Source of the DNA: Streptomyces sp. NBC_00390
Lineage (GTDB): Bacteria; Actinomycetota; Actinomycetes; Streptomycetales; Streptomycetaceae
Assembly (NCBI RefSeq): GCF_036057275.1
Contig: NZ_CP107945.1
Location: forward strand, 1,240,001-1,304,000
Direction of reading: 5' to 3'
Length of the DNA stretch: 64,000 nt
The notes beneath the pieces are model-generated. The model saw only the letters and a list, made by a program, of their open reading frames with translations, had not been told where the DNA came from and did no database searches. How positions within the stretch are numbered: the stretch's first letter is position 1; each line of letters opens with the position of its first letter. The translations under genes were made by a program, and so were the position numbers. Below are positions 1 through 9,019 of the stretch, piece after piece.

Positions 1-164
1 GCCCAGCGGGAGGTGCTGCAGTCGCGGGTGCGCCGTCCTTCGACTGCCCAGCGCTGGCGTTGAGGTCGCGGACTGCCCTTAGGACGGTTGGATCTTCGAC
101 GAGTTCGACGACCTGGCTCTCCGACCGGGGCTCAGCCCACCGCGGTCGCCCCCTTGCCCCCTCG
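1..164. other. Window edge, nothing supported
   Basis: The first 164 bases hold no reading frame with convincing coding character on either strand and no clear terminator or promoter. Confidence 0.4.
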
Positions 165-989
165 TCAGTCGTTCCTGTCGTCGTGCGGCAGCACACCTTC
201 CGCTCTCGGGATGGGAACGTAGCCGCCGTCGGCTCGAATTTTCGCGACGAGCTTCCCGAGTTCGGCCAGGGTGTCCTCGCCGAGCAGCGAAGGGTTCGCC
301 TCGAGCATCAACGCGACGTATTCCCCGATGCGCTGAGGCGTGAGATCGTCCGTCGCCCCCAGCTCCACCGGACCGTCCTCCCCCTCGTCCACGACCCGGG
401 CGTTGCGCACCAGCCGTAGCTGCCCATCGCTGTATATCCTGGCCATCACAGCCGCAGCGAACCGCTTCCGCGCCTCCGCGCCGCTCATCGTCGTCCGCTG
501 ATCGCCTGAAACGGTGACAACTTCCTGCAGGTCCTCGGCGGCCTCAGCCCGGCGGTCACTCGTGCGACTTCGTGCCACGCTGCTCCACTTCGCTTTCACG
601 GATGGGAGCGCCTGGTCGTTCCACTTCGCCTTCACTGCCGGAAGCGCTTGTTCGTACCACCACTTCCTGACGTGCGGCGCGGCCTTCTCCGCCAATCTGA
701 GGCCGATCTGGACGAGCACCTCGGCGAGGAACTCCGCGTTCTCTCGACGCTCCTGCGCTCGGGCCTCCGACTCGTGCCGGTCAGAGTCGAGCCAGCCCTG
801 CGAGTACGCCGCCACCGGATCCGGCTCGTTCTCCTTCTTCAAGAAGATCTCGGCTTGACCCACCTGATTGGTGTCGGGGTCACGTGTCATGCCGCGATGA
901 GCGCCCGCGGTCTTCCTCGACCGCGCGAAACGCGCGCCCTTCCGGACTCTGACAATGGCCTCGTACTCGTCGTACTCGCTGCTGTCCAT
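165..989 (-). CDS. Hypothetical protein with duplicated KAKW unit
   Basis: A 274-residue protein that I do not recognise as a named family. ATG 989 is chosen as start because codon use looks coding only downstream of it, although the frame stays open further upstream. The N-terminal half is polar and charged. Residues 112-123 and 124-135 are two near-identical 12-residue units, each ending in VKAKW, so this part looks like a tandem helical repeat. The last ~110 residues form a separate, probably helical segment. No signal peptide or membrane segment is visible. It is divergently placed next to the truncated Wadjet-like locus. That it is a real gene is fairly sure; its function is unknown. Confidence 0.65.
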   Translation of the reverse strand: MDSSEYDEYEAIVRVRKGARFARSRKTAGAHRGMTRDPDTNQVGQAEIFLKKENEPDPVAAYSQGWLDSDRHESEARAQERRENAEFLAEVLVQIGLRLAEKAAPHVRKWWYEQALPAVKAKWNDQALPSVKAKWSSVARSRTSDRRAEAAEDLQEVVTVSGDQRTTMSGAEARKRFAAAVMARIYSDGQLRLVRNARVVDEGEDGPVELGATDDLTPQRIGEYVALMLEANPSLLGEDTLAELGKLVAKIRADGGYVPIPRAEGVLPHDDRND

Positions 990-1092
990 GCCCCACCTTC
1001 GACCTGCGGGATGCCCTGCGTCCGCCGCCCGCGCCCCGGGAGCGACGCCCCCGACACTGTACGTCCGGCCGCCGACCGTCCGGCGGATCGCC

Positions 1093-1398
1093 AGATGTGG
1101 CCGGGCCAACGCCGGCTACCTCGTCGACATCCAGATGCAGATGGCCGCCGCACTGGGCATCCAGCTGATCTACACCACCGGACTGAGCGACGAGGACGTC
1201 ACCTCACGCTTCCCCATGCGCATCCAGCTCCGGAACGACGCCGAGGCCCGGAGCGGCCTCTCCCTCATCCGGCTCGAAGAACAGGTGCGCAACGCCCTCA
1301 TCCCCTCCCCTCGCATCACCCCCGACCAGGACGCCCCCGAACCTGCCGGCGTTCTCACCACCGCCCGGCTATACAGGAAGCAGGGCGACACTCAATGA
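1093..1398 (+). pseudogene. C-terminal remnant of a Wadjet JetC-like ATPase
   Basis: About 100 residues of convincing coding sequence sit directly before jetD and overlap its start by ATGA. They include AALGIQLIYTTGLSDEDV and a run of short strands and helices that suits the tail of an SMC-like ATPase head. In Wadjet systems the SMC-type ATPase JetC is encoded immediately upstream of JetD, so position and overlap suggest the last part of jetC. The rest of jetC and all of jetA and jetB are missing. The sequence upstream belongs to an unrelated gene on the other strand. The JetC identity is inferred mainly from context; the coding character and truncation are seen directly. Confidence 0.4.
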
Positions 1399-2426
1399 CC
1401 ACACCCACAGAGCAGCCCCAGATTCTCCTCTCCCCAGCAGCAGCACACCTCAGCGCCGCGCTCCAGGCCCGCACCGACCGCGTCACGGTCAGCCGGGCCA
1501 CCCTCATCGAGGCATTCAACGACGCTCTGCCGGGCGCCGCCAACGGCGAAAACGCACGCAGCACCCTCGCCACGCTGCTGTACGAAATCGCCGAACACGG
1601 CATCATTGACCTCCCCACATCCCGCACCAAATGGGACGCCGGCCGCCCAGCCCTTCCCGAACAGGTCCGGATCCCCACCGCCCCACCAGCGAAATCCTCC
1701 ACCCCACGGCAGCAGGTGTCATGGCGACCAGAGCTCAACTGGGCCTACGGCAGCAGGCTGACCGCCTCCCAGACCCAGGACCTCCTCGCCTGCAACCGCT
1801 GGTTCCGAGACACCCACAGCCACCCAGCCCGACGCGCTCCCCTCCCCCTGCGCGAGCGCTCCTATGAGATCTTCCGCCACGAAAAGCGCCTCGACACGCT
1901 GATCACCGGAGCCCTATTCGCCCCCGGCAGACTGAGCCTCGAACAGCTCGCCACCTACCGCGAACCGCCCCCGCTGGCCCACCACAGGCTCGGCAACGGC
2001 GACACCATGCTCGTAGTGGAAAACAGCGACACCTACGCCACCCTCCGCGAGCTACTCAAGCCCGCTCCCGGCCGCATCGGATACATCGCCTTCGGCTCCG
2101 GAAGAGCCTTCGAAGCATCCGTAGAAAATATCGCCGAGCTTCCCGGCATCCACCGCATCGTCTACTACGGCGACCTGGACGCCGAAGGCATCGCCATCCC
2201 GGCAAGAGCCTCCATCAACGGCGCACAACACGGACTGCCACCCATTGAACCGGCGGCTGCCCTGTATCGCCTGCTGTTCGCCCACGAGCCCACCGCCGGT
2301 GACATCATCGCTGGCGAACGGGCCCACAGCCTGACGGCTTGGCTCCCCAAGGAACTCCGGCAGGAAGCGCACGCCCTGCTGACCAAGGGGCAACGGCCTC
2401 GCACAGGAGGCAACCAACCGCAATGA
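1395..2426 (+). CDS. jetD: JetD-like Wadjet TOPRIM nuclease subunit
   Basis: 343 residues. The C-terminal half has the DUF2220/JetD hallmarks: ERSYEIFRHEKRLD near residue 155, then a TOPRIM-like domain with the acidic residue in MLVVEN (E209) and the DxD pair in YYGDLDAEG (D260, D262). The first ~100 residues are a helical DUF3322-like region. JetD is the DNA-cleaving subunit of Wadjet (JetABCD), which recognises and cuts small circular DNA by loop extrusion. It starts at ATG 1395, four bases inside the preceding fragment, so it was translationally coupled. The catalytic residues look intact, but partner genes jetA, jetB and most of jetC are absent, so it is likely an orphan. Confidence 0.7.
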   Translation: MTTPTEQPQILLSPAAAHLSAALQARTDRVTVSRATLIEAFNDALPGAANGENARSTLATLLYEIAEHGIIDLPTSRTKWDAGRPALPEQVRIPTAPPAKSSTPRQQVSWRPELNWAYGSRLTASQTQDLLACNRWFRDTHSHPARRAPLPLRERSYEIFRHEKRLDTLITGALFAPGRLSLEQLATYREPPPLAHHRLGNGDTMLVVENSDTYATLRELLKPAPGRIGYIAFGSGRAFEASVENIAELPGIHRIVYYGDLDAEGIAIPARASINGAQHGLPPIEPAAALYRLLFAHEPTAGDIIAGERAHSLTAWLPKELRQEAHALLTKGQRPRTGGNQPQ

Positions 2427-2456
2427 ACTCAGCCTCGAGCCAGATTGGCGATGGTA

Positions 2457-2479
2457 AGCCTCCTCCCCTTGAGGAGGCT
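2457..2479 (+). terminator. Stem-loop after jetD
   Basis: A perfect 9-bp stem (AGCCTCCTC / GAGGAGGCT) with a 5-base loop begins 31 bases after the jetD stop. It is a likely intrinsic terminator without a strong T-tract, as is common in Streptomyces. Confidence 0.6.
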
Positions 2480-2927
2480 CCTGGGTAGGGCACGTCTCCA
2501 CTAGTGCGGGATCAAGAGGATGGGCGGCCGGAAGAGCCCTAAAAGGTTCTCCCGTAACGGCGGGGCGCAAGTGAGATGCTCTCTCAATGCCGTCAGTGTG
2601 CTCGCGACCACTGGCAACGCCCGCCGCGGCCCGGTAACGCCCATCTGGACCTGCCCCAAACGAGCGGCGACCACCGGCAGGTGCGGGCGTTGCCGAGATT
2701 CCCGGAAGGAGCCGACCCCCGGGCGCTCGCCGAAGGCCCGGCCGACGCCGGGGCGGCGAAGAGCTTGGCACGCGGGGCCGATGGAACCGGGTAACGTAAT
2801 TGTCATGTTCTTCCAGACGCCGATTTACGAGTGAGAGCGTGACGGGCCCCGCTGACGTCCTTCGACGTCGCCGCCCGTCCCCACCGATGAATCCGCAGAT
2901 CACTTCACATCACCACCGGGAGAACCC
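2480..2927. other. Non-coding stretch before DUF6243 gene
   Basis: About 450 bases without a convincing gene on either strand. Short open frames here lack codon bias and ribosome sites. It probably holds the promoter of the small gene that follows. Confidence 0.4.
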
Positions 2928-3143
2928 GTGACCGACAGCAAGAACATCAACAACCCCGTGGGCCAGGGCGGCGGCCAGCGCAAGAAGCTGTCCCGCGCCG
3001 AGCGGCAGAACAACGGTCCGCACCGCAACCTTGACCGACACGGTGCCGCCGACCAGAAGGCGGAGCTGGTGCGCAAGATGCGCGAGAAGGTACGCGCTGC
3101 TGAGGACGCCGGACAGGCAAGCGACGACACCGCACAGAGCTGA
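2928..3143 (+). CDS. DUF6243 family small protein
   Basis: A 71-residue, highly charged, probably soluble or disordered protein. It matches the Streptomyces DUF6243 family: a Gly-rich N-terminus (VGQGGGQRKKLSRAE), then a basic helix and KAELVRKMREKVR near the C-terminus. The GTG start at 2928 follows a GGGAGAA ribosome site. Family function is unknown; the small basic helix could bind nucleic acid, but that is inference. It is monocistronic and closed by a very strong terminator. Confidence 0.75.
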   Translation: MTDSKNINNPVGQGGGQRKKLSRAERQNNGPHRNLDRHGAADQKAELVRKMREKVRAAEDAGQASDDTAQS

Positions 3144-3176
3144 CGCACCGCCGCAGCAGGGCGGCACCGCACGGGG

Positions 3177-3211
3177 CAGGGCCCGGACCGCGACGCGCGG
3201 TCCGGGCCCTG
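3177..3211 (+). terminator. Strong intrinsic terminator
   Basis: A perfect 16-bp stem with loop ACG (arm CAGGGCCCGGACCGCG) lies 34 bases after the DUF6243 stop. Confidence 0.85.
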
Positions 3212-3237
3212 CTGCCGTACCGGGCACGGCCGGTCCC

Positions 3238-3480
3238 ACTCAGCACTCGGCCGACCGCGAGGTCCACGAGTGGCTCACCGCCGCCCGCGACGCCGACCTT
3301 CCGGTGGTCACCTCCGCCGCGGTGCTCGTCGAGGTGATCCACCCCAGGAACAATGACTCCGCGCTGAAGTGGACGCTGTCCCGGCTGCGCGTCGAACCGG
3401 TCCCCCAGGCACTGGCCCAGTCCGCCGCCACCCTGCTGCGCGCGGCCGGACTGCTTGCCGGCGGACAGCGCTCCATGGGC
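3238..3480 (+). pseudogene. PIN-domain (VapC-like) remnant
   Basis: In one frame the sequence reads ADREVHEWLTAARDADLPVV, then SAAVLVEVIHP and WTLSRLRVEPV. This is the middle of a PIN-domain RNase of the VapC toxin type, including the conserved Glu of the SAxxLVEV strand. The N-terminal catalytic Asp segment is missing, since the sequence starts inside the terminator-proximal spacer. The C-terminal Asp-rich strand is also lost: after ~residue 80 the frame runs into unrelated residues. No antitoxin gene is present. A decayed toxin gene fragment. Confidence 0.6.
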
Positions 3481-3515
3481 CTGGACCTCGACCCCGGACG
3501 AGACGAGGTAGGAGC

Positions 3516-4274
3516 TCAGCTTCTTCTGGAGAGCGCGGCGCGACGCCTGTAGTACCACCAGCTGTCGCGCCGGGGCAGCGGGCCGGGCACCAGAGCAGCC
3601 AGCACTTCGTCTGCCTTGACGAGGGCCGGGCCGACCTGGGCGGCATCCCGCCCTAAGGACCGGGCCAGCTCGGTCAGCCGGGCGTCGACTCGTCGCGGGT
3701 AGCTGTCCATGACATTGCTGTAGCTGAGCGGCACCGGGCTTGTCGAAAGGGAGTCGAGTGCCACGGCGAGGTGGCGGTCGTACCGGGCCAGGAGCTGGTT
3801 CTCGTACGCGTATTCCTGGACCAGGGCGAGGATGTACCGGAGCCTGCCGGGAATCTCGATGCCCGTGACCCCGCCGCGCGCCAGCAGCGCCTGGACGTGA
3901 CCGTGGAGCGCAGCCTGCGCCATGGTGGATTCCGGGTTCCGTAGCCGCAGCGCTTCGACGATTCCGGGGAGCCCCGGGACAAGGCCGTCACCGTCCACGT
4001 AGCCGAGGGTGCCAAGGGCAATCGAACGCCAGCGTGTCCTCAGTCCTTCTGCGTCTTCTGGCGGAAGGCGCAGTGCGAGCAGATGCAGGGTTCGCCACAG
4101 ATCGCTCAGCCGCGTGGGAGGCCGGAGCGCAGGTTCTTCGAGATGGCCCTGAACCAGCTCCGGCTGGACCAGGGCATGCCAGGTCGAGGCGCCCGGCTCG
4201 GTGAGGTCGCTGAACTTGGCTACGTTGATCTCTAGGAACAGCGTTTCTTGATGGGTTCCGGAGTCAGTAGGTGA
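3516..4274 (-). pseudogene. Unknown protein gene, frameshifted at its 5' end
   Basis: Convincing coding sequence runs from a stop at 4275-4277 down to 3516 without an internal stop, but no ATG, GTG or TTG suits its 5' end. Just upstream, coding-like sequence (FLLDILEPDD) continues in another frame to about 4440 and stops at 4232, so the gene looks split by a frameshift near 4270. The protein is helical, with LWRTLHLLALRLPPEDAEGL and a Tyr-rich end SWWYYRRRAAL. Family not recognised. Its 3' end abuts the PIN remnant, so both lie in a decayed patch. Confidence 0.5.
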
Positions 4275-4537
4275 TCATCCGGTTCGAGAATGTCGAGCAG
4301 AAATGACGGCGGTGCCCCTGGGGCGGCGAGAAAAGGGGAAGGCGTGTCGACGGCCACGTAATTCCCCAGCCACATGATCGCGATCTTGGCTATGGGGATG
4401 GCGGTGGTGCGTCGCCGTGAGCCTGGGGACGATGACGCGTTTGAACCGTCGCGGGGATAGGACCAGCTTGCCTTCGGTGCCACATGCGGGAGAAATGTGG
4501 TTGAGCCTCGGGTGACCAAGTGGCAGGCTCGCCCGTC

Positions 4538-5458
4538 GTGACCGAGATCGTCAAGCTGCACGACGACGAGGTGGACATCGACGCATCCCTGGTGGCGCGT
4601 CTGATCTCCGCACAGTTCCCTCAGTGGGCGGACCGGCCGATCCGAGCCGTCGCATCATCGGGCACGGACAATGTGACGTTCCGGCTCGGCACCGATCTGG
4701 CCGCGCGCCTGCCGCGCACCCCGTGGGCGACAGGCCAGGTGGAACAGGACGCAACCTGGTTGCCGCTCCTGGCCCCTCAGTTGCCACTGGCCGTTCCCGA
4801 GCCGGTGGCAATCGGGACTCCCGGCGAGGGCTACCCGTTCAGCTGGGGGGTGTACCGGTGGCTGGGCGGCGAGGCGTTCCAGCTTAATCTTCTAAGTGAT
4901 TCCGCTCAAGCGGCGGCGGATCTTGCCGGATTCATCGGCAGCCTGCAGATGGTTGACGCGACCGGGGCGCCGGCGCCGGCGGACGATCCGTTCAGCCGCG
5001 GCACTCCGCTGGCGCCACGCGATGCCCTTTTCCGGGAGGCGCTGGACGAGCTCCGGGACGAATACGACACCGGGCTGGTGCTCGCGGCGTGGGAAGCGTC
5101 ATTGGCGGCCGCACCACCCTGGGGCGGCGCTCCGGTGTGGATCCACGGCGACCTGCTGCCGGGGAACCTGCTCGTGGCCGAGGGCAGGCTGTCCGCGGTC
5201 ATTGACTTCGCCACGTTGCGGGCCGCCGACCCGGCCGGCGACCTGCTGGCCGCGTGGTACGTGTTCACCGGCGAGTCACGGCGGGTGTTCCGCGACGAGC
5301 TGGGTGTCGATGATGACACCTGGGCTCGCGGACGAGGCTGGGCCCTTTCTCTGCAGCTGATCTCGATCCCGTACTACCGGAAGCGGAACCCTGACGCGGT
5401 GCGCGAACCTTCGCAAGTGATCGCCGATACCCTCGCCGACTTCGCCGCCGAAGGCTAG
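4538..5458 (+). CDS. Aminoglycoside phosphotransferase family kinase
   Basis: 306 residues if started at GTG 4538 (VTEIVKLHDDEVDID), the usual N-terminus of this family; GTG 4520 would add six residues. The APH/ChoK fold is clear: SGTDNVTFRLG is the nucleotide loop, WIHGDLLPGNLL the catalytic Brenner motif (Asp base), and VIDFATL carries the Mg-binding Asp. Members phosphorylate small hydroxyl substrates with ATP in the cytoplasm. Some give aminoglycoside resistance, but chromosomal Streptomyces paralogs usually have unknown substrates. It stands alone. Confidence 0.85.
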   Translation: MTEIVKLHDDEVDIDASLVARLISAQFPQWADRPIRAVASSGTDNVTFRLGTDLAARLPRTPWATGQVEQDATWLPLLAPQLPLAVPEPVAIGTPGEGYPFSWGVYRWLGGEAFQLNLLSDSAQAAADLAGFIGSLQMVDATGAPAPADDPFSRGTPLAPRDALFREALDELRDEYDTGLVLAAWEASLAAAPPWGGAPVWIHGDLLPGNLLVAEGRLSAVIDFATLRAADPAGDLLAAWYVFTGESRRVFRDELGVDDDTWARGRGWALSLQLISIPYYRKRNPDAVREPSQVIADTLADFAAEG

Positions 5459-5619
5459 GACACCGACACGGCGAACCACTACTGGAGTACGTCGTGCGGC
5501 GTCGCCGACAGACTGGGGACGAAGCCGCGCGGCTGGGGAATACGTGACCGTCGACAAGGCGGGAGCCACCTGGCCGTTGGCAGGATGTCCGCGCTCAACA
5601 TCCGATGGGAAAGGACCCG

Positions 5620-6036
5620 ATGACCGTGGCTCGTGCCATCACTTTGATCCGCTCCGCCGTTCTGTCCGACGTCGCCGAGTACGCCTACGCGGCCACGGCG
5701 CCTGCCGATTCACGCCTGATCTTCCTCGCTGGGGCGTGTCCGCTGAACGATGACGGCTCCACGGCGGCGATCGGGGATTACGCAGGCCAGGCAGCGAAAG
5801 CCATCGAGAACATGCAGGCTGCTCTCTCTGCCTCAGGTGCGTCATTGCAGGACGTCATCAGTACCCGGGTTCTCGTCGCATCGGCCCGGCGGGAGGACCT
5901 GGTGGCCGCCTGGCAGGTAGTCCGGGACTCGTTCGCTGACCATGACGTCCCCAGCACCTTGATGGGCGTCACCGTGCTCGGTTACAAGGACCAACTCGTC
6001 GAGATCGAGGCCGTCGCCGCCGTGCTCGATTCTTGA
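5620..6036 (+). CDS. RidA family protein (YjgF/YER057c/UK114)
   Basis: 138 residues, the normal length of a RidA-type protein, with IFLAGACPLNDDG, the mid motif DVISTRVLVAS and the C-terminal EIEAVAAVL that forms the trimer cleft. The usual active-site Arg (ISTRV) is present. RidA enzymes hydrolyse reactive enamine/imine intermediates released by PLP enzymes. ATG 5620 is chosen over 5605 because a GGAAAGGA ribosome site lies between them. Confidence 0.88.
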   Translation: MTVARAITLIRSAVLSDVAEYAYAATAPADSRLIFLAGACPLNDDGSTAAIGDYAGQAAKAIENMQAALSASGASLQDVISTRVLVASARREDLVAAWQVVRDSFADHDVPSTLMGVTVLGYKDQLVEIEAVAAVLDS

Positions 6037-6099
6037 GACCTCTTCAAAGGACACCGCAAACGCGGGGCGGCCAGCAGCCGAGGGAGGTAGCGGCCGAGG

Positions 6100-6741
6100 T
6101 CAGCCGGCCTTGGCGGGCTCCTCGGCTCGTGCGCGGGTGCTGGCGACGCGGTAGGAGTCGGTGCCGGTCTCGATGATGGTGCCGTTGAAGGTGAGCCGGT
6201 CGACGATGGCCGCACAGAGGCGGGGGTCGGTGAAGGTCTTGGTCCAGCCGCCGAAGGTCTTGGTCCAGCCGCCGAAGGACTCGTTGGAGGCGATGGCGAC
6301 GCTGTTCTTCTCCTCGCGTTCGGTCAGGACCTGGAAGAGGAGTTCGGCGCCGTGGCGATCAAGTTCCATGTAGCCGAGCTCGTCGATGCAGAGAAGATCG
6401 ACGCGACCGTAGCGGGCGATGGTCTTGTTGAGTTGCTTCTCGTCGGCGGCCTCGACCAGTTCGTTCACCAGTTTCGTGGCGAGCGTGTAGCGGACGCGAT
6501 AGCCCTTCATCGCGGCCTCGGTGCCCAGGGCGATGAGCATGTGAGACTTGCCTGTTCCGGAGTCGCCGATCAGGCAGAGCGGCTGGCTCTTCTTGATCCA
6601 TTCACAGCTGGCCAGGGTGTGGATGGTGGCTGCGTCGATGTTGGGGTTGGCGTCGAAGTCGAAGGCCCGCAGGGACTTCTCCCGCGGGAAGCCGGCGATG
6701 CTGGGCAGCGGGGAGTGCGAGGATGCCCCACCCTGCTGCAT
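6100..6741 (-). pseudogene. istB: Truncated IS21-type IstB transposition helper ATPase
   Basis: About 213 residues of an IstB AAA+ ATPase. Walker A is LIGDSGTGKS, Walker B LLCIDELGY, sensor region IASNES, and the end is IIETGTDSYRVAS. A normal IstB is ~260 residues. The N-terminal ~70-90-residue helical domain is absent, and the frame upstream of SPLPSIAGF is not IstB-like. A tandem 21-bp duplication inserts an extra GGWTKTF. No istA is found nearby, so this is a dead IS21 relic. Confidence 0.75.
6232..6273 (-). repeat. Tandem 21-bp duplication inside istB
   Basis: Two exact adjacent copies of a 21-base unit (begins GAAGGTCTTGG on the plus strand) encode the repeated GGWTKTF in IstB. The duplication is in frame and lies between the sensor-1 region and the C-terminal helix. 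Confidence 0.9.
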
Positions 6742-7036
6742 CTGGGTCCTTCCCGAGATGGAACTCCGATGTGTAGGACGCCCATGGGCCGCGGGAGGTT
6801 CACGGTCCGCCGAACGATCACGCATGGCACGTGGAGGTCGTCCCGCAGCTTCGCCCCGGTGACGCCGAGGAGGCGGTTGGCTTCTCCGCTGTGGGGTGCC
6901 GGGATGTGGGTGTGACCAGCCACTTTCCGGGTACGGACCGCTGGTGCGGCCTCCGCGTGCCGGCACGCGGAGTACCGTGAAACGACGAGGTCGACCATTG
7001 CGGCGGACCTGCGCCTCGGAGATGGGCGAACACACC

Positions 7037-7522
7037 ATGGCGGACTCCGACACCCCTCGTGCCCCCAGGCTTCTGCCGGACGCGATCCATGAGGCCGTGA
7101 GGCCCGGGACGGCGCTGCTGAGGCTGGAGACGACACATGCCCGTGAGGGAATCCTCGACGGCGCATGGTGGCCCCGCTCCCGCGACATCGGCGCCGAGCT
7201 TCCCACCCTGATCGCCGCGCTGACCAAGCATCTCGGCCCCGTCACGCGCGTCGGTCTGGACGCCAGTGCCTGGGAGGCACTCCCGATACGCCTGGTCGTC
7301 GACGACCGGGTCGTGCACATCGACTCCTTCCCGGTCGGTGACGACACCGTGCTCATCACCCGAGGCGATCAGGACCACTTCTCGCTGCTGGTCGTCCCGC
7401 CGCACACGACGCCGGACGTGGCACGCGCCGCGATGGCGAGAGCCGTACGGGCCGACAACATCACCCAGGCCCAACAGATCCTCATCGAAACCAGCACCGA
7501 CACGGCACGTCCCCCGGCCTGA
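7037..7522 (+). CDS. DUF5994 family protein
   Basis: 161 residues with the family signature EGILDGAWWPRSRDIGAELP near residue 40, a central VTRVGLDASAW and FSLLVVPPHTTPDVA near residue 115. DUF5994 proteins are small soluble actinobacterial proteins of unknown function. ATG 7037 is chosen; ATG 7022 would add MGEHT, and a GGAG lies just before it. Between this gene and istB, 6742-7036 holds no supported gene. Confidence 0.75.
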   Translation: MADSDTPRAPRLLPDAIHEAVRPGTALLRLETTHAREGILDGAWWPRSRDIGAELPTLIAALTKHLGPVTRVGLDASAWEALPIRLVVDDRVVHIDSFPVGDDTVLITRGDQDHFSLLVVPPHTTPDVARAAMARAVRADNITQAQQILIETSTDTARPPA

Positions 7523-7610
7523 CACCCCGTTACCGCCCACGCGCGCCCCGGCCTGGCCGATGCCCCGAGGCTGGATGAAAACGGCCCCTGGAACTGGATG
7601 AGCTCGGTCC

Positions 7611-8381
7611 CTAGATGCGGGCGAACCTGCCGCTCTGGTCGGCGAACTCCTTGGCCATGTCGCTGCTGACCGTGGGTTGCGTGCCGCGGATCGTGTCCAG
7701 GTAGTCGTCCGTGGTGGGCCGGGTCCGGCTTCCGGTGTCGAAGGTGCGCTCGAACTGGGCCTGGGAGACGGTACGCGCGACATGGGCGATGTCTGCGGGG
7801 GTGAACCCCTCGCTGGCGGACGCGAGCGTCGCACTGTCGGCCTCCGCGCCCGCCCGTGCCAGGTAGCTCTCCCACAGCGCCGTGCGGGCGCTCTGATCGG
7901 GAGGGCCGATGGGCAGCACGTAGTCGAAGCGACCGTGCCGCAGGAAGGCCGGGTCCCGCGTGGTCACATTGTTGGTGGCGCAGACGAGCAAGCGGCCGTC
8001 CCGGCTCCGGAACCGGACGATCGCCTTGAGCAGCTCGTTGACCACACCGATCGCGGTCGCATCGGCGCCGCTGCGTTCGCCGGCGACCTCCTCGACCTCG
8101 TCGATGAAGACCAGAACGTGTTCGAGCTGTGCGATCTCGTCGAAGCGTCGGCTCAGTCCGGTCGCCAGCCCGTACTCGGCGGCGAGACGTGCGGGGAACA
8201 GTTCGAGGAACGGCCATCCCAGGCGGCTGGCGATCGCGTGGGCGAAGGTGCTCTTGCCCGTGCCGGGCGGACCGAACAGCATCACCGCGCGCGGCAGCTC
8301 CACTCCATGCTGGGCGGCCAGTTCGGGATGGGCCAGCGGCAGCACCAGGCGGCGCTCGATGAGCTGTTTCTCCCGTTCCAT
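7611..8381 (-). CDS. AAA+ ATPase (C-terminal part of a split GNAT-AAA gene)
   Basis: A 256-residue AAA+ module. Walker A is FGPPGTGKS, Walker B VLVFIDEVEEV, sensor 1 ATNN, followed by an arginine-finger-like HGRFD and a helical lid. The listed start ATG 8381 is probably not the true start. In the same frame coding continues upstream (LWQKVAG before MEREKQ), and the GNAT gene in the -1/+1 frame ends with the matching upstream piece AELPPG. The two look like one protein broken at a run of five G at about 8407-8411. Role unknown; probably a protein-remodelling ATPase. Confidence 0.75.
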   Translation of the reverse strand: MEREKQLIERRLVLPLAHPELAAQHGVELPRAVMLFGPPGTGKSTFAHAIASRLGWPFLELFPARLAAEYGLATGLSRRFDEIAQLEHVLVFIDEVEEVAGERSGADATAIGVVNELLKAIVRFRSRDGRLLVCATNNVTTRDPAFLRHGRFDYVLPIGPPDQSARTALWESYLARAGAEADSATLASASEGFTPADIAHVARTVSQAQFERTFDTGSRTRPTTDDYLDTIRGTQPTVSSDMAKEFADQSGRFARI

Positions 8382-8878
8382 ACCCGCGACTTTCTGCCAC
8401 AGCCCCCGGGTGGCAGCTCCGCTCCGAGCGAGGACAGCCTGCTGACGGACTGGGGAGTGACCGGTCCACGCTTCTCGAAGAAGACCAGGCCCGAGCGGGC
8501 GCCGAAATCGCAGTTGCGCAGTGTGGCGGCACCGGTCTCGCCCTCGGGCAGGACCGCGTGCACCGCACGGACGCCACCGGCGAAGAGGCGGTCCTCAAGG
8601 GCCGTGATCAGGGCACTGCCGAGCCCCATGCGCCGCCAGGCGGGCGCCATGCAGATGCGCAGGATCCACGCCCTGTCGCCTTCCACTCTGCTCACTGCGG
8701 CCCCGACCACCACTTCGTCCGCCATGGCCACCACGGCCGGATGAGGGACTTGGAGGGCCGCCACGGCGTCCGAGAGCTGGAACAGGGGAGGTTCTCCGGT
8801 CGTGCCGCTCTCCGTGTCGACGCGGACCACCGCCTCGAGATCCTCCGGGGAGTAGTCCCTGATCAGCCAGCCCGTCAT
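8282..8878 (-). CDS. GNAT acetyltransferase (N-terminal part of a split GNAT-AAA gene)
   Basis: Starts at ATG 8878 after GGAG. Residues 1-150 are a GNAT fold: AVVRVDTES, ILRICMAPAWRRMGLGSALI (the acetyl-CoA-binding R/Q-x-x-G-x-G/A loop appears as RRMGLG) and a C-terminal strand LVFFEKRG. After SLGAELPPGG at about residue 156 the frame becomes nonsense and ends at 8282 inside the ATPase gene. The ATPase frame takes over at exactly this point, so the two are probably one ~420-residue GNAT-AAA fusion interrupted by a one- or two-base indel. Confidence 0.7.
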   Translation of the reverse strand: MTGWLIRDYSPEDLEAVVRVDTESGTTGEPPLFQLSDAVAALQVPHPAVVAMADEVVVGAAVSRVEGDRAWILRICMAPAWRRMGLGSALITALEDRLFAGGVRAVHAVLPEGETGAATLRNCDFGARSGLVFFEKRGPVTPQSVSRLSSLGAELPPGGCGRKSRVWNGRNSSSSAAWCCRWPIPNWPPSMEWSCRAR

Positions 8879-9019
8879 GATCAACTCCGAATGCTCGGCC
8901 GTACTCCCATCATCAGCCGCCGCCGGCGGTGCGACGACCGGGCAGAGGCAGCCTCCCCATACGACAGCGTCGGTCCTCAAGGCCACGATCAGGCCCTGAG
9001 AACCGACGCTTCGCGGTGG

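Noticed and set aside
4232..4561. 109-codon minus-strand frame as an independent gene
   Set aside because: Its first half overlaps the kinase promoter and start without coding bias. Only its last ~40 codons look coding and fit the neighbouring broken gene.
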